A stretch of 20,312 nt of DNA from UBA7328 sp002471345 (GTDB lineage: Bacteria; Bacteroidota; Bacteroidia; Chitinophagales; Saprospiraceae): contig CAXGOB010000081.1 in assembly GCA_964011275.1 (NCBI GenBank), positions 1-20,312 on the forward strand, written 5' to 3'. Shown piece by piece: positions 1 to 6,730 of the stretch (position 1 is its first letter; the number at the start of each line of letters is the position of its first letter). The translations under genes and the position numbers were made by a program. The notes below the pieces were generated by a model, which saw only the letters and a list, made by a program, of their open reading frames with translations, was not told where the DNA came from and made no database searches.

Positions 1-105
1 AACTGTCTTAAGAATAGCAAGGCTTCAATTCCACTTTCTATCGACCATATCTTTGAATCATCAGAGATTTTCAAATTAAAATTCAAAAAAATGATAGGCG
101 ATAAA
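1..105. other. left-edge region upstream of the MDR gene
   Basis: No recognisable gene lies here. The plus frame that continues into the oxidoreductase has no stop codon back to base 1, so an N-terminal extension or the tail of an upstream gene cannot be excluded, but the conceptual peptide resembles nothing I know. A minus-strand frame is also open to the edge. An A-rich leader (TAAAATTCAAAA, 78-89) precedes the ATG at 91; the same 12 bases occur just before the CPBP gene start near 9275. Confidence 0.4.
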
Positions 106-1098
106 ATGAAAGCTATAATATCCACAAAATATGGCGGCCCGGATGTTTTTCAATTGCAGGAGGTAAATAAACCTATTCCAAATGACAACGAAGTATTGGT
201 AAAAATCCATGCAGCACCTATTACCACTGCAGGAACTATGATGCGAACGGGTTATCCTTTAATCGGTAGACTTTTTATGGGGCTTATCAAACCTAAAAAC
301 CCTATACCAGGGACGGGTTTTGCAGGAACAATTGAAGAAGTAGGTGAACAAGTAAAACATTTTAAAAAAGGCGATAAAGTTTTTGGAGAATCGCTCACAA
401 CATTTGGGACTCATGCAGAAAACGTATGTATAGAAGAAGACGGAATAATTATCCTAAAACCAGATGAGATAAGTTATGAAGAAGCCTCTGTTGTTGGTGA
501 TGGACATGTTACTTCATTAAGTTTTTTGAAAAATTTGGCCAAAATTGAAGCAGACCAAAGCATACTTATTATAGGGGCTTTAGGTAGCCTAGGCACGGCG
601 GCAGTGCAATTAGCAAAAGAAATTAGATCAGAAGTCACGGGAATATGCAGTACTAGAAATATTGAATTAGTGAAATCACTTGGAGCTGATAAAGTGATTG
701 ATTATACAAATGAAGATTTCACTGATAATGGACGGACCTATGATGTTATATATGATACTATAGGTGATAGTTCATTTTCAAAAAGTAAAAATTCATTGAC
801 AAAAAATGGAATTTATATGTCTCCTGTCCTTGATTTTGGCTTGCTTTTTAGAATGTTGTTTACCTCAATAGTAGGAAAGAAGAGGGCTTTGTTTTCTGCC
901 ACAGGTATGTTGCCTCATTTTACTATTCGGCAATATTTCAATGAAATTAAGGAACTTATGATTGCGAAAAAAGTAAAGTCAATCATGGATAGAAGCTATT
1001 CATTGGCGCAGATTGCCGATGCGCACATATACATTGATAAAGGACATAAAAGGGGCAATGTTGTTCAAATGGGGTTTCAATTTAGCAATGAGACCTAG
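106..1098 (+). CDS. NAD(P)-dependent quinone oxidoreductase-like MDR protein
   Basis: This is a zinc-free medium-chain dehydrogenase/reductase of the quinone oxidoreductase type, about 330 residues, the usual family length. The N-terminal GroES-like domain begins MKAIISTKYGGP and continues through GTGFAGTIEEVG and GDKVFG. The Rossmann domain carries the nucleotide-binding loop GALGSLG at about residues 157-163, followed by LGADKVIDY. No structural or catalytic zinc cysteines are present. It should reduce a quinone, enone or other carbonyl with NAD(P)H in the cytoplasm; the substrate cannot be read from sequence. I chose the ATG at 106 because family members start MKAI; the in-frame ATG at 91 adds five residues, follows an A-rich leader and is a real alternative. 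It is followed by a gene-poor stretch, so it is probably transcribed alone or with genes left of the window. Confidence 0.88.
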   Translation: MKAIISTKYGGPDVFQLQEVNKPIPNDNEVLVKIHAAPITTAGTMMRTGYPLIGRLFMGLIKPKNPIPGTGFAGTIEEVGEQVKHFKKGDKVFGESLTTFGTHAENVCIEEDGIIILKPDEISYEEASVVGDGHVTSLSFLKNLAKIEADQSILIIGALGSLGTAAVQLAKEIRSEVTGICSTRNIELVKSLGADKVIDYTNEDFTDNGRTYDVIYDTIGDSSFSKSKNSLTKNGIYMSPVLDFGLLFRMLFTSIVGKKRALFSATGMLPHFTIRQYFNEIKELMIAKKVKSIMDRSYSLAQIADAHIYIDKGHKRGNVVQMGFQFSNET

Positions 1099-1413
1099 TT
1101 ACTCAAATGAATAAATTTTCAAAATGATTGGATCAGAAGAATAAGCTATACTTTTTAGTTGAGATCAAGCTAATACCGAACCTAGAACAATAACTATTGA
1201 AAGTTTTGAAACTTCAATTCAATAAATGGTCAAGTTTGCAATAGCATGCTAAAATTTCAATCAAAAATCTAGTTGAATTTTCTTAGTACAAAGACAGGGA
1301 GTTATAAAAAAGGTTTGTTTCTTGTAACATTCTAAGTTATTATATTTCAGATGAATATTAAACATCAGTACCTAGTGTTAATACATGGATGTTTGCACTT
1401 ATTTTAAAAAATA
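1099..1413. other. 315-bp stretch without a gene
   Basis: Very AT-rich sequence with no credible coding frame on either strand and no strong hairpin. The best promoter-like pair is TTTG at 1314-1317 with TATATTTC at 1341-1348, but the spacing of 23 nt is long and the -7 box has one mismatch, so I do not call a promoter. It leads into the remnants that begin at 1414. Confidence 0.5.
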
Positions 1414-1638
1414 ATGAAACGTTTAACTAAATTCATAAAGGACAACATATCTGGTAAAAAGGTTTTATGCCTTTCCATACTGACCAATGCAGTATATGTA
1501 TTTATGCTAACTATTACGATTCCTAAAACAATGGAATACTCGAATGGAATGAAATTGTTGGATATGATGCCAGCAGGTTATGACATCAATTATGTAAGCG
1601 AATTATTCAGCTTGCTCGGAGAAATTGGTTATAATTAG
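1414..1638 (+). pseudogene. truncated N-terminus of a small multi-TM membrane protein
   Basis: The frame starts with ATG and gives 74 residues: a basic, amphipathic start (MKRLTKFIKDNISGKKV), one transmembrane segment at about residues 17-36, then a conserved-looking stretch with MKLLDMMPAGYDINYV and LFSLLGE. From memory this matches the start of an uncharacterised Bacteroidota membrane protein of roughly 190 residues with about four TM helices, in which the LGE segment is followed by more sequence and further helices. Here the frame stops right after GEIGYN, and the DNA that follows codes for an unrelated IPTL-CTERM protein in another frame. I therefore read it as an N-terminal fragment cut by a deletion ending near 1630-1640. 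A genuine 74-residue protein is less likely. The family recognition needs a database search. Confidence 0.55.
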
Positions 1639-2140
1639 CAATGACCCGAGTTTTCCTTCATGCTTATTCTCGTTTGAAGTAGGAGTTACGATAGGGACTC
1701 ATGATTCTTCTGATCCATGTAGCTGTAACAATATAATTAATGCTAGCAACGTATTTGGCTACTTATTTCGAGATACTTTGATTTTAAGTTCTGTTGGGGG
1801 CAATGTGAATTGGAGCTTGATGACAAATAACAATCCTAATGGGTTCCTTGATATGACAGGGTCTCCAATCATGCCACCCCTTTCTTTTGGCTCTACAAAT
1901 AACACAACAATAAAATATATTTTCCATAGATTACCCAACGAGTTTGTAGACATCGATTTTGGTGGGGCACAAGGAAATTAGACTTCAACTGTAGCTTGTG
2001 CATCAACTTGTGTTATAAATACCACACCAACAATACCGACATTATCACAGTGGAGCATAATCATTCTTCTTATCACCTTAATGTGTGTGGGTGTGATCAC
2101 TATACAATCGAAGTATAGACTAGTTGAGTCTAGTTCTTAG
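1625..2140 (+). pseudogene. C-terminal remnant of an IPTL-CTERM surface protein, with an internal stop
   Basis: The frame is open from about 1598, has only a TTG near 1625 as a start, and lacks a signal peptide, so the N-terminus is missing. It encodes a beta-rich, Asn/Thr-rich module with a CSC motif near the start and phrases such as LTxNNxPNGFLD and FHRLPNE. An in-frame TAG at 1979-1981 interrupts it. Reading through the stop gives 52 more codons ending at 2140 and containing PTIPTLSQWSIIILLITL, a hydrophobic helix and a QSKYR basic tail. That is the IPTL-CTERM sorting signal (TIGR04174), normally paired with exosortase H. The signal is in the same frame, so the stop is probably a nonsense mutation (for example CAG to TAG). 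Tryptophan is followed by Ser, where the consensus has Gly. With no start and one stop, the gene is very likely dead. Confidence 0.72.
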
Positions 2141-2245
2141 TTTCCGGTTACTCAGGTACTAACATTTCTTAAAGATCCGGATGATCACAAAGAGGTGTTA
2201 AAAATGGAACATGGTTTTAATTGGAAGATTTGTTTCTTTTTCTAA
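2141..2245 (+). pseudogene. possible scrap of another membrane-protein gene
   Basis: Directly after the stop at 2138-2140 the same frame stays open for 34 codons and contains FLKDPDDHKEVLKMEHGFNW followed by an aromatic FFF run and a TAA at 2243-2245. The pattern of a charged stretch, then GFNWK and FFF, resembles the N-terminal edge of small Bacteroidota inner-membrane proteins (DUF2628-like), where a GFSW/GFNW motif leads into the first TM helix. No helix follows here. There is no convincing start codon before the ATG at residue 22. This could be chance coding-like sequence; I list it because it adjoins other remnants. Confidence 0.28.
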
Positions 2246-2410
2246 ATCTCTTCATATAATGGGTAGACTAAGAATTTTTCTAGGTTCTAAAAGAAGAGGC
2301 ACATCTAATTAAGAATTTGCTTAACTTACATAGTATTCTAATTTCACCTGCTGCTGAATATCCCTTTTGGCAATTTTGAATGCCTTTTGTTCATTTACAA
2401 ACTTACCTCC

Positions 2411-2791
2411 ATGAGATTATTCAATCAATTTTTCTTGCTACCTCTTTTGTTGTTTATGGGAACTTCTTTGTTTAACACCACATTTGCACAGGAAACTCCA
2501 CGTGTAAAAGTTGTTCGCGCAAAGACTCCAGTCAAACCACTTAATGCTAGAGTTTTGAAACTTAATAGTAAAGCTGCAATTGTATTACAAAGTTGGAAAA
2601 CAGCCAAGCATATGCAAATTTTAAGAACAGGTCATTTTGTACCTATTAAAAACCCAGGACAAGGGGCGCCTCAGGGTGGTAGCTTGCCAGGAGGTTCACC
2701 TACAAATAGTTTTGCAAGTGGAACGAACTGCGCTAAAATAGAATGCCCAGATATCTTTGATGATGATGTAGTTTGTTGGGAATGTCATTAG
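2411..2791 (+). CDS. small exported protein with C-terminal CxxCH, function unknown
   Basis: I do not recognise this 126-residue protein. It starts MRLFNQFFLLPLLLFMG, a clear Sec signal peptide, with probable cleavage after Ala26 (TTFA before QE). The mature part is basic up to about residue 80 (KVKVV-, LKLNSK-type segments), then a Gly/Pro/Ser-rich linker (residues 83-104), then a compact acidic tail with all the mature cysteines: C107, C112, C122 and C125. The last five residues are CWECH, formally a CxxCH heme-c motif; the cysteines could instead form disulfides or bind a metal. A TTG at 2387 would extend the frame, but the ATG at 2411 gives the better signal peptide. The gene stands alone among remnants, with a 10-bp-stem inverted repeat about 90 bp downstream. 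It has no frameshift or internal stop, so it is probably functional. Confidence 0.68.
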   Translation: MRLFNQFFLLPLLLFMGTSLFNTTFAQETPRVKVVRAKTPVKPLNARVLKLNSKAAIVLQSWKTAKHMQILRTGHFVPIKNPGQGAPQGGSLPGGSPTNSFASGTNCAKIECPDIFDDDVVCWECH

Positions 2792-2878
2792 CTTAAATCT
2801 TTTTATTTTCTCACGTTGATGTAGATTCATTCATAATTCACATAGAATTAGCAGAGCAACTATGGGTATGCCCAAAAC

Positions 2879-2915
2879 GAAATCCGATCGTACATTTAAA
2901 GTGCCATCGGATTTC
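2879..2915. terminator. perfect 10-bp inverted repeat, likely terminator
   Basis: GAAATCCGAT at 2879-2888 pairs exactly with ATCGGATTTC at 2906-2915 across a 17-nt loop. On the minus strand the stem is followed by a T-rich run (GTTTTGGG); on the plus strand the following bases are less T-rich. It could end transcription from the exported-protein gene upstream or from the permease side downstream. Confidence 0.5.
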
Positions 2916-2936
2916 ATCTCCCATTTTATTGACTAT

Positions 2937-3080
2937 TCATCCTTTGAAAGAATCAACCTTGTTTTGCATCTCTTTTTGAAACTTTTTAAGTAGGGTAGTG
3001 GCTGCCGCCTTGTCTTTTTGCATCAATGCAGAATATCCTGCTATATCTGCGAATAAGATGGAAGCTAGATTGTTTTCTGA
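2937..3080 (-). pseudogene. fragment of a class III adenylate/guanylate cyclase domain
   Basis: On the minus strand a 47-codon frame, bounded by TAA at 3081-3083 and TGA at 2937-2939, reads ENNLASILFADIAGYSALMQ and continues with KDKAAATTLLKKFQKEMQ to DSFKG. This is the typical start of a class III cyclase catalytic domain: the first metal-binding Asp lies in the FADIAGYS motif, followed by the helix that precedes the second beta strand. Homologues continue from this point with a strand carrying the second metal-binding Asp (YGDG-type motif), which is absent. There is no in-frame start codon. It is a remnant of a separate cyclase gene, not of the intact one at 6731-7801, whose motif is CFIDLKSST. 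Confidence 0.72.
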
Positions 3081-3262
3081 TTAGGGGTTTTGATTTTGAG
3101 AATTTGGAGGCATGCATTGAAGGTAGGAATTATCTTTATTCTTCTAATTCAGTTTTGGTATGAAGTAAGAATTTAGGCCTTACTGCATTTCCGCATCATG
3201 CAGTTAGTCAATATCATTTTGGAGATTCATATGTTTTACTGCAAATAAATGTCAGTCAATAT

Positions 3263-5935
3263 TTAATCAGATGCCAGTGCTTCTATAGGATTTTCTTTAG
3301 ATGCATTAATAGATTGAATACTGACAGTCACCAATGTGAATATAAGAATAGCAGCACTTGACACAGCGAATAAAATAGGGTTGATTTCAATTCTGTACGC
3401 AAAAGTCTCTAACCAGGATTTCACTATCCACCAACTGATTGGAAATGAAATGATGACACCTATCAAGACTAGCCATATATACTTTTTAGAAAGTAAGGAT
3501 GTAATTTCGAAAGTAGTAGAACCCAAAACTCTTCTAATACCAATTTCCTTTTTCTTCTTCTTTATCGTCAATCTTAAGAGTGCAAAAAGACCCAACCAAG
3601 CTAGTCCTATGGCAAAAATGGATGCCATATTTATTACCTTACTCCATCTCTCTTCTTCTGCATATTTTGCTTCTAGTGATTGATCAACAAAATGATAAAC
3701 GAAATCCTTATTCGGATTGATCCTAGACCATATTTCTTTTAACTCTTCTAATACAGGCTGCACATCACCAGCATCTAGACGTACTAAGATATGATATAGA
3801 TTTGGTGGCCATACGTAAGTAGAAAGTCCTGTTATTCCATTTGAAATAGAACTTGCATCAAGAGCAATCATTAGAGGTTCAATGTTATGATGGAGTGAAC
3901 CAAAATGATAATCCTTAACAACACCAATAATTTGATGATCACCATCTAATCCTGCACCTGGAATCGTCCTAGATAATGCATCGTCACCCCATGAAAAATG
4001 TCTTGCCAATGCTTCATTAATCAATATGGAATTTGAGTTATTCACTACAGAAGTTTTGAATGCTTCTCCATGCACCAGCTCTATTTTCATGGTCTCTATG
4101 TAATGAGGATCGACTTGATTATAGTATATATTTTCGACGCTCTCATCCATCTGTTTGATTCCTAATTCAGTCCAAGGTTCTCGAGAATTATTCATAGAGG
4201 AACTTACCGAAAGGACTTCCTGAATTTTCTTTGATTCAGTTCTGAATCGCTCTACCATAAGCTTTCCATCTTCTAGTGATGAAGGATTGCCCATCGAAAT
4301 TTCAATTAACTTTTCAGAGTCATATCCTAAATCTTTATTTTTAATGTATGCCATTTGTGCATTAATATGAACCGCGGCAATTATCAATATTATGGAAAGG
4401 GTAAATTGAAATACGATAAGACTTTTATTAAACCAATCTCTACTTTCACCAAAAATTACTTTGCCTTGAAATGTATCGATCATTTTGTGTTTCACTGTGA
4501 GCACAGCTTGTGTTATACCTGTAAGAATGGCGATGACAAGGCCAGTAATAGCAAGAAAACCCAGTTCAGACCATCCTATATTGTATATAAATGAACTGCT
4601 GGTAAGAGACGTAAATGAATCATGAAACAAATGGGATAACCCTAATCCAAAACCCAAGGATAGGATGACAATAACAAAAGACTCAAGGGCCAATTGACTC
4701 CTTAATTGTCCATTGATGGCTCCAAAGGACTTTCTAAGACCCATTTCTTTGATTCGACCGATTGCCTGTCCTGTAGAAAGTGTGACGAAATTGATTGTTG
4801 CTATGATAAGAACCAAAAGACCAATACCAAGCATTATTGCTAATTTCTTCGGGCTTACATATAAGGTATTCCCCAATATTTGATCTTGGCGGTGCAAGGT
4901 CGTAAGGGGCTGAATAGCCAAATTTGTTTTATAATCTTTAGCAGGAGAAAACTTTTGTATAGCATCCGTTATCAATTCTTCGAATTCTTCTCTTACTATT
5001 GGATTGCTTGTCTGAATGTAATTTTCAACCAGTCCATATTTGTAGGAGGTCATCATGTCTTTAGAAGAAACAAATTCAAAATTTTCAAAGGGCATCATCA
5101 TGTCTACTTGAATACTAGACATATCTTTTTTAGGATCGATTACACCAGAGACAATTGCTTCAAGAGTGGTTGCACCTGCATTAATTTCAAGTGTCTCTCC
5201 GATTGGGTTTTTATTTCCAAAATATTTTTGCGCCTTTTCTTTAGAGATAACAATAGAATTCGGATTTGACAAAAGTGAGTTGTCATCACCATCAATAATC
5301 GGAAAACTGAACATCTTGAAAAAGTCAGCATCCCCAAAGCTTAATTTCTCCTCAAATGGGATATTATTGTTACTTACAGTTACAGCCGCACTTCCTAATC
5401 TTGTGAATGATTGTATTGAAGGTAGTTCACTTTTAAGATCCTTTGACAAAGGGATAGCGGTTACTGCACTTTGATCTTTTATGTCACCAGTCTCCGCATT
5501 TATTCTTTGATGATATACCCTATAAATGTTATTCTTTTCAGAATGAAACTGATCGAATGACATCTCGTTCTGAATAAATAAGAATACAAGTAATACAAAT
5601 GCAATTGATATTGAAAGGCCGAGAATATTAATAAATGAATGAATTCTATTCTTCAGTATATGTCTAAAGGAAATTTTTGCATGACTTTTTAATAATCCTA
5701 TATTCAACATTCTCATCCTTTTATCATTTTTTAAAATAATGGTAGGGTGAAAAAATCGCAGAACGTTCTTTGTAAAACGAAGATCAGCTTTTTGTTTCCC
5801 CAATTCATCATAATCATGTGAATAGCTCTCCGTCAAGTCTCCAAGTATACCTTCCAGTAAATAATCGGGGCAAAACCAATTAAGAAAAGCCAATGACTTC
5901 TTAGGTAATTCTGGTTGATTGGAATGATCCTTCAC
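3263..5935 (-). CDS. FtsX/MacB-type ABC transporter permease with permease-prefix domain
   Basis: This is an 890-residue integral membrane permease of the MacB/FtsX class. The first 75 residues form the permease-prefix domain seen in Bacteroidota PadR-linked permeases (FLNWFCPDYLLEGILGDLTE). Two FtsX units follow: a TM helix near residues 100-121, a MacB-like periplasmic domain with NEMSFDQFH, then helices near 366-386, 418-438, 455-478 and 503-525, a second periplasmic domain, and helices near 768-788, 818-838 and 856-876. The FtsX motifs EMGLRKSFGA and EIGIRRVLGS and the ending NPIEALASD are typical. I place the start at GTG (5933-5935), whose last two bases share TGA with the padR stop (GTGA). 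A TTG at 5971 would give 902 residues with a 40-bp overlap. No ATPase gene is nearby. The substrate is unknown. Confidence 0.9.
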   Translation of the reverse strand: MKDHSNQPELPKKSLAFLNWFCPDYLLEGILGDLTESYSHDYDELGKQKADLRFTKNVLRFFHPTIILKNDKRMRMLNIGLLKSHAKISFRHILKNRIHSFINILGLSISIAFVLLVFLFIQNEMSFDQFHSEKNNIYRVYHQRINAETGDIKDQSAVTAIPLSKDLKSELPSIQSFTRLGSAAVTVSNNNIPFEEKLSFGDADFFKMFSFPIIDGDDNSLLSNPNSIVISKEKAQKYFGNKNPIGETLEINAGATTLEAIVSGVIDPKKDMSSIQVDMMMPFENFEFVSSKDMMTSYKYGLVENYIQTSNPIVREEFEELITDAIQKFSPAKDYKTNLAIQPLTTLHRQDQILGNTLYVSPKKLAIMLGIGLLVLIIATINFVTLSTGQAIGRIKEMGLRKSFGAINGQLRSQLALESFVIVILSLGFGLGLSHLFHDSFTSLTSSSFIYNIGWSELGFLAITGLVIAILTGITQAVLTVKHKMIDTFQGKVIFGESRDWFNKSLIVFQFTLSIILIIAAVHINAQMAYIKNKDLGYDSEKLIEISMGNPSSLEDGKLMVERFRTESKKIQEVLSVSSSMNNSREPWTELGIKQMDESVENIYYNQVDPHYIETMKIELVHGEAFKTSVVNNSNSILINEALARHFSWGDDALSRTIPGAGLDGDHQIIGVVKDYHFGSLHHNIEPLMIALDASSISNGITGLSTYVWPPNLYHILVRLDAGDVQPVLEELKEIWSRINPNKDFVYHFVDQSLEAKYAEEERWSKVINMASIFAIGLAWLGLFALLRLTIKKKKKEIGIRRVLGSTTFEITSLLSKKYIWLVLIGVIISFPISWWIVKSWLETFAYRIEINPILFAVSSAAILIFTLVTVSIQSINASKENPIEALASD

Positions 5936-6264
5936 GTAAGAATCATTTTTAGTTTGGGAATAAGGCTCCAAAGTTTCTGTCGCTCTTCTTGTTGTCTCTT
6001 TATTAATTTTAGACCAGAATTCGTTATTGTAAAAAGTCTTTTCCTTCTTCCCCCTCGTGCTGAAGTGGCACCACCATAGTGAGACTTTACTAGTTCTTTG
6101 TCCTCTAGTCTGTAGAGCGTTATATGAACAGAATTCAAATTTACTTTTCTGCTTAATTGAGTCCAGATTTCTTCCACTATCGAATTGCCATATGCTTCTT
6201 CACCCAATATTCCTACAACAGTAAGAATCAATTCTTCAAATTCACTTAAGTAAGATTTGCCCAT
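5932..6264 (-). CDS. PadR-family transcriptional regulator
   Basis: A 110-residue PadR-family winged-helix repressor. The fold is visible as LSEFEELILTVVGILGEEAY, then GNSIVEEI, the recognition helix in NLNSVHITLYRLEDKELV, and the wing with GGRRKRLFTITNSGLKLIK. The length is typical of the short PadR group. The start is ATG at 6262-6264. It is the first gene of a unit with the permease and overlaps it by four bases (GTGA), so the two are probably translationally coupled. Its promoter lies directly upstream and is overlapped by a repeated element, which suggests that PadR represses its own operon. PadR proteins of this type respond to small ligands; which one cannot be told from the sequence. 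Confidence 0.92.
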   Translation of the reverse strand: MGKSYLSEFEELILTVVGILGEEAYGNSIVEEIWTQLSRKVNLNSVHITLYRLEDKELVKSHYGGATSARGGRRKRLFTITNSGLKLIKRQQEERQKLWSLIPKLKMILT

Positions 6265-6276
6265 TAGTATGATTTA

Positions 6277-6322
6277 TGTCAAACAAATGTAGGTTATATC
6301 TTTGTGTTTTGTCAAACTAATG
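6277..6322. promoter_or_regulatory. duplicated 13-bp element, candidate PadR operator
   Basis: TGTCAAACAAATG at 6277-6289 and TGTCAAACTAATG at 6310-6322 differ at one position and start 33 bp apart, about three helical turns. One copy covers the -7 box and the other the -33 box of the padR promoter. Two sites on the same helix face, blocking both promoter elements, fit autorepression by PadR dimers. Part of the identity is forced by the shared TTTG of the promoter boxes, but most of the 13 bp is not. Confidence 0.5.
6284..6316 (-). promoter_or_regulatory. Bacteroidota-type promoter of padR-permease unit
   Basis: Read on the minus strand, TTTG (6316-6313) and TACATTTG (6291-6284) are separated by 21 nt. 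This fits the Bacteroidota sigma consensus (TTTG at -33, TAnnTTTG at -7) exactly. Transcription would start about 14 nt before the padR ATG, giving a very short leader. Confidence 0.75.
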
Positions 6323-6730
6323 ATAGAAATAGTAAAATTTGTAATTTTTTCTAAGTGAAAAATCTATTATCTTAAAATCAAAGAGGTGATCTAAGAGAAG
6401 ATGATGAATCCGATATGTTCCAAAATTGATTGCATTTCAGACTTCATTCTTTGGCATTGAAATATGAAGTGAATTTTAAATGAATGATTTGATTCTGAAC
6501 AGTTAGCTCACAAATTTTTTTATAAGAGCTTTTATCTAGTCAATTAGTCGGTGAATGTAATACTCAATTGGAATTTGTGGCGAAAGGAGAGCTTCAAATA
6601 TTATGAGAGCTTTGATGTGATTACCTGTTAATAAAGAATAATATATATCCTTTCCAATGCACAGACAAAAAGAATATATTGATAAAGATTGAGACAATTT
6701 AAAATATTAGAAATCCAGTTATCTGATCGT
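6323..6730. other. 408-bp divergent intergenic region
   Basis: This lies between the padR promoter and the cyclase gene. I found no coding frame, no exact TAnnTTTG box on the plus strand and no strong hairpin. It should hold the promoter of the cyclase gene, which I cannot place. Confidence 0.45.

Larger units (their letters stand above)
2792..3262. other. gene-poor stretch with a hairpin and a cyclase remnant
   Basis: Between the small exported protein and the stop of the permease there is no intact gene. The stretch holds the inverted repeat at 2879-2915 and the minus-strand cyclase fragment at 2937-3080. From 3084 to 3262 I see only AT-rich sequence with a weak hairpin (CTGCAT/ATGCAG, about 3183-3203). 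Confidence 0.5.

Noticed and set aside
3183..3203. CTGCAT/ATGCAG hairpin
   Set aside because: Six-base arms in AT-rich noncoding DNA, with no nearby gene end that needs it.
4880..5474. Two plus-strand open frames of 100-130 codons inside the permease
   Set aside because: They run antisense to conserved permease sequence and have low-complexity, unlikely protein composition.
6689..6730. TTG start for the cyclase
   Set aside because: It adds 14 residues before a good ATG at 6731 that precedes the first TM helix; no motif supports the longer form.
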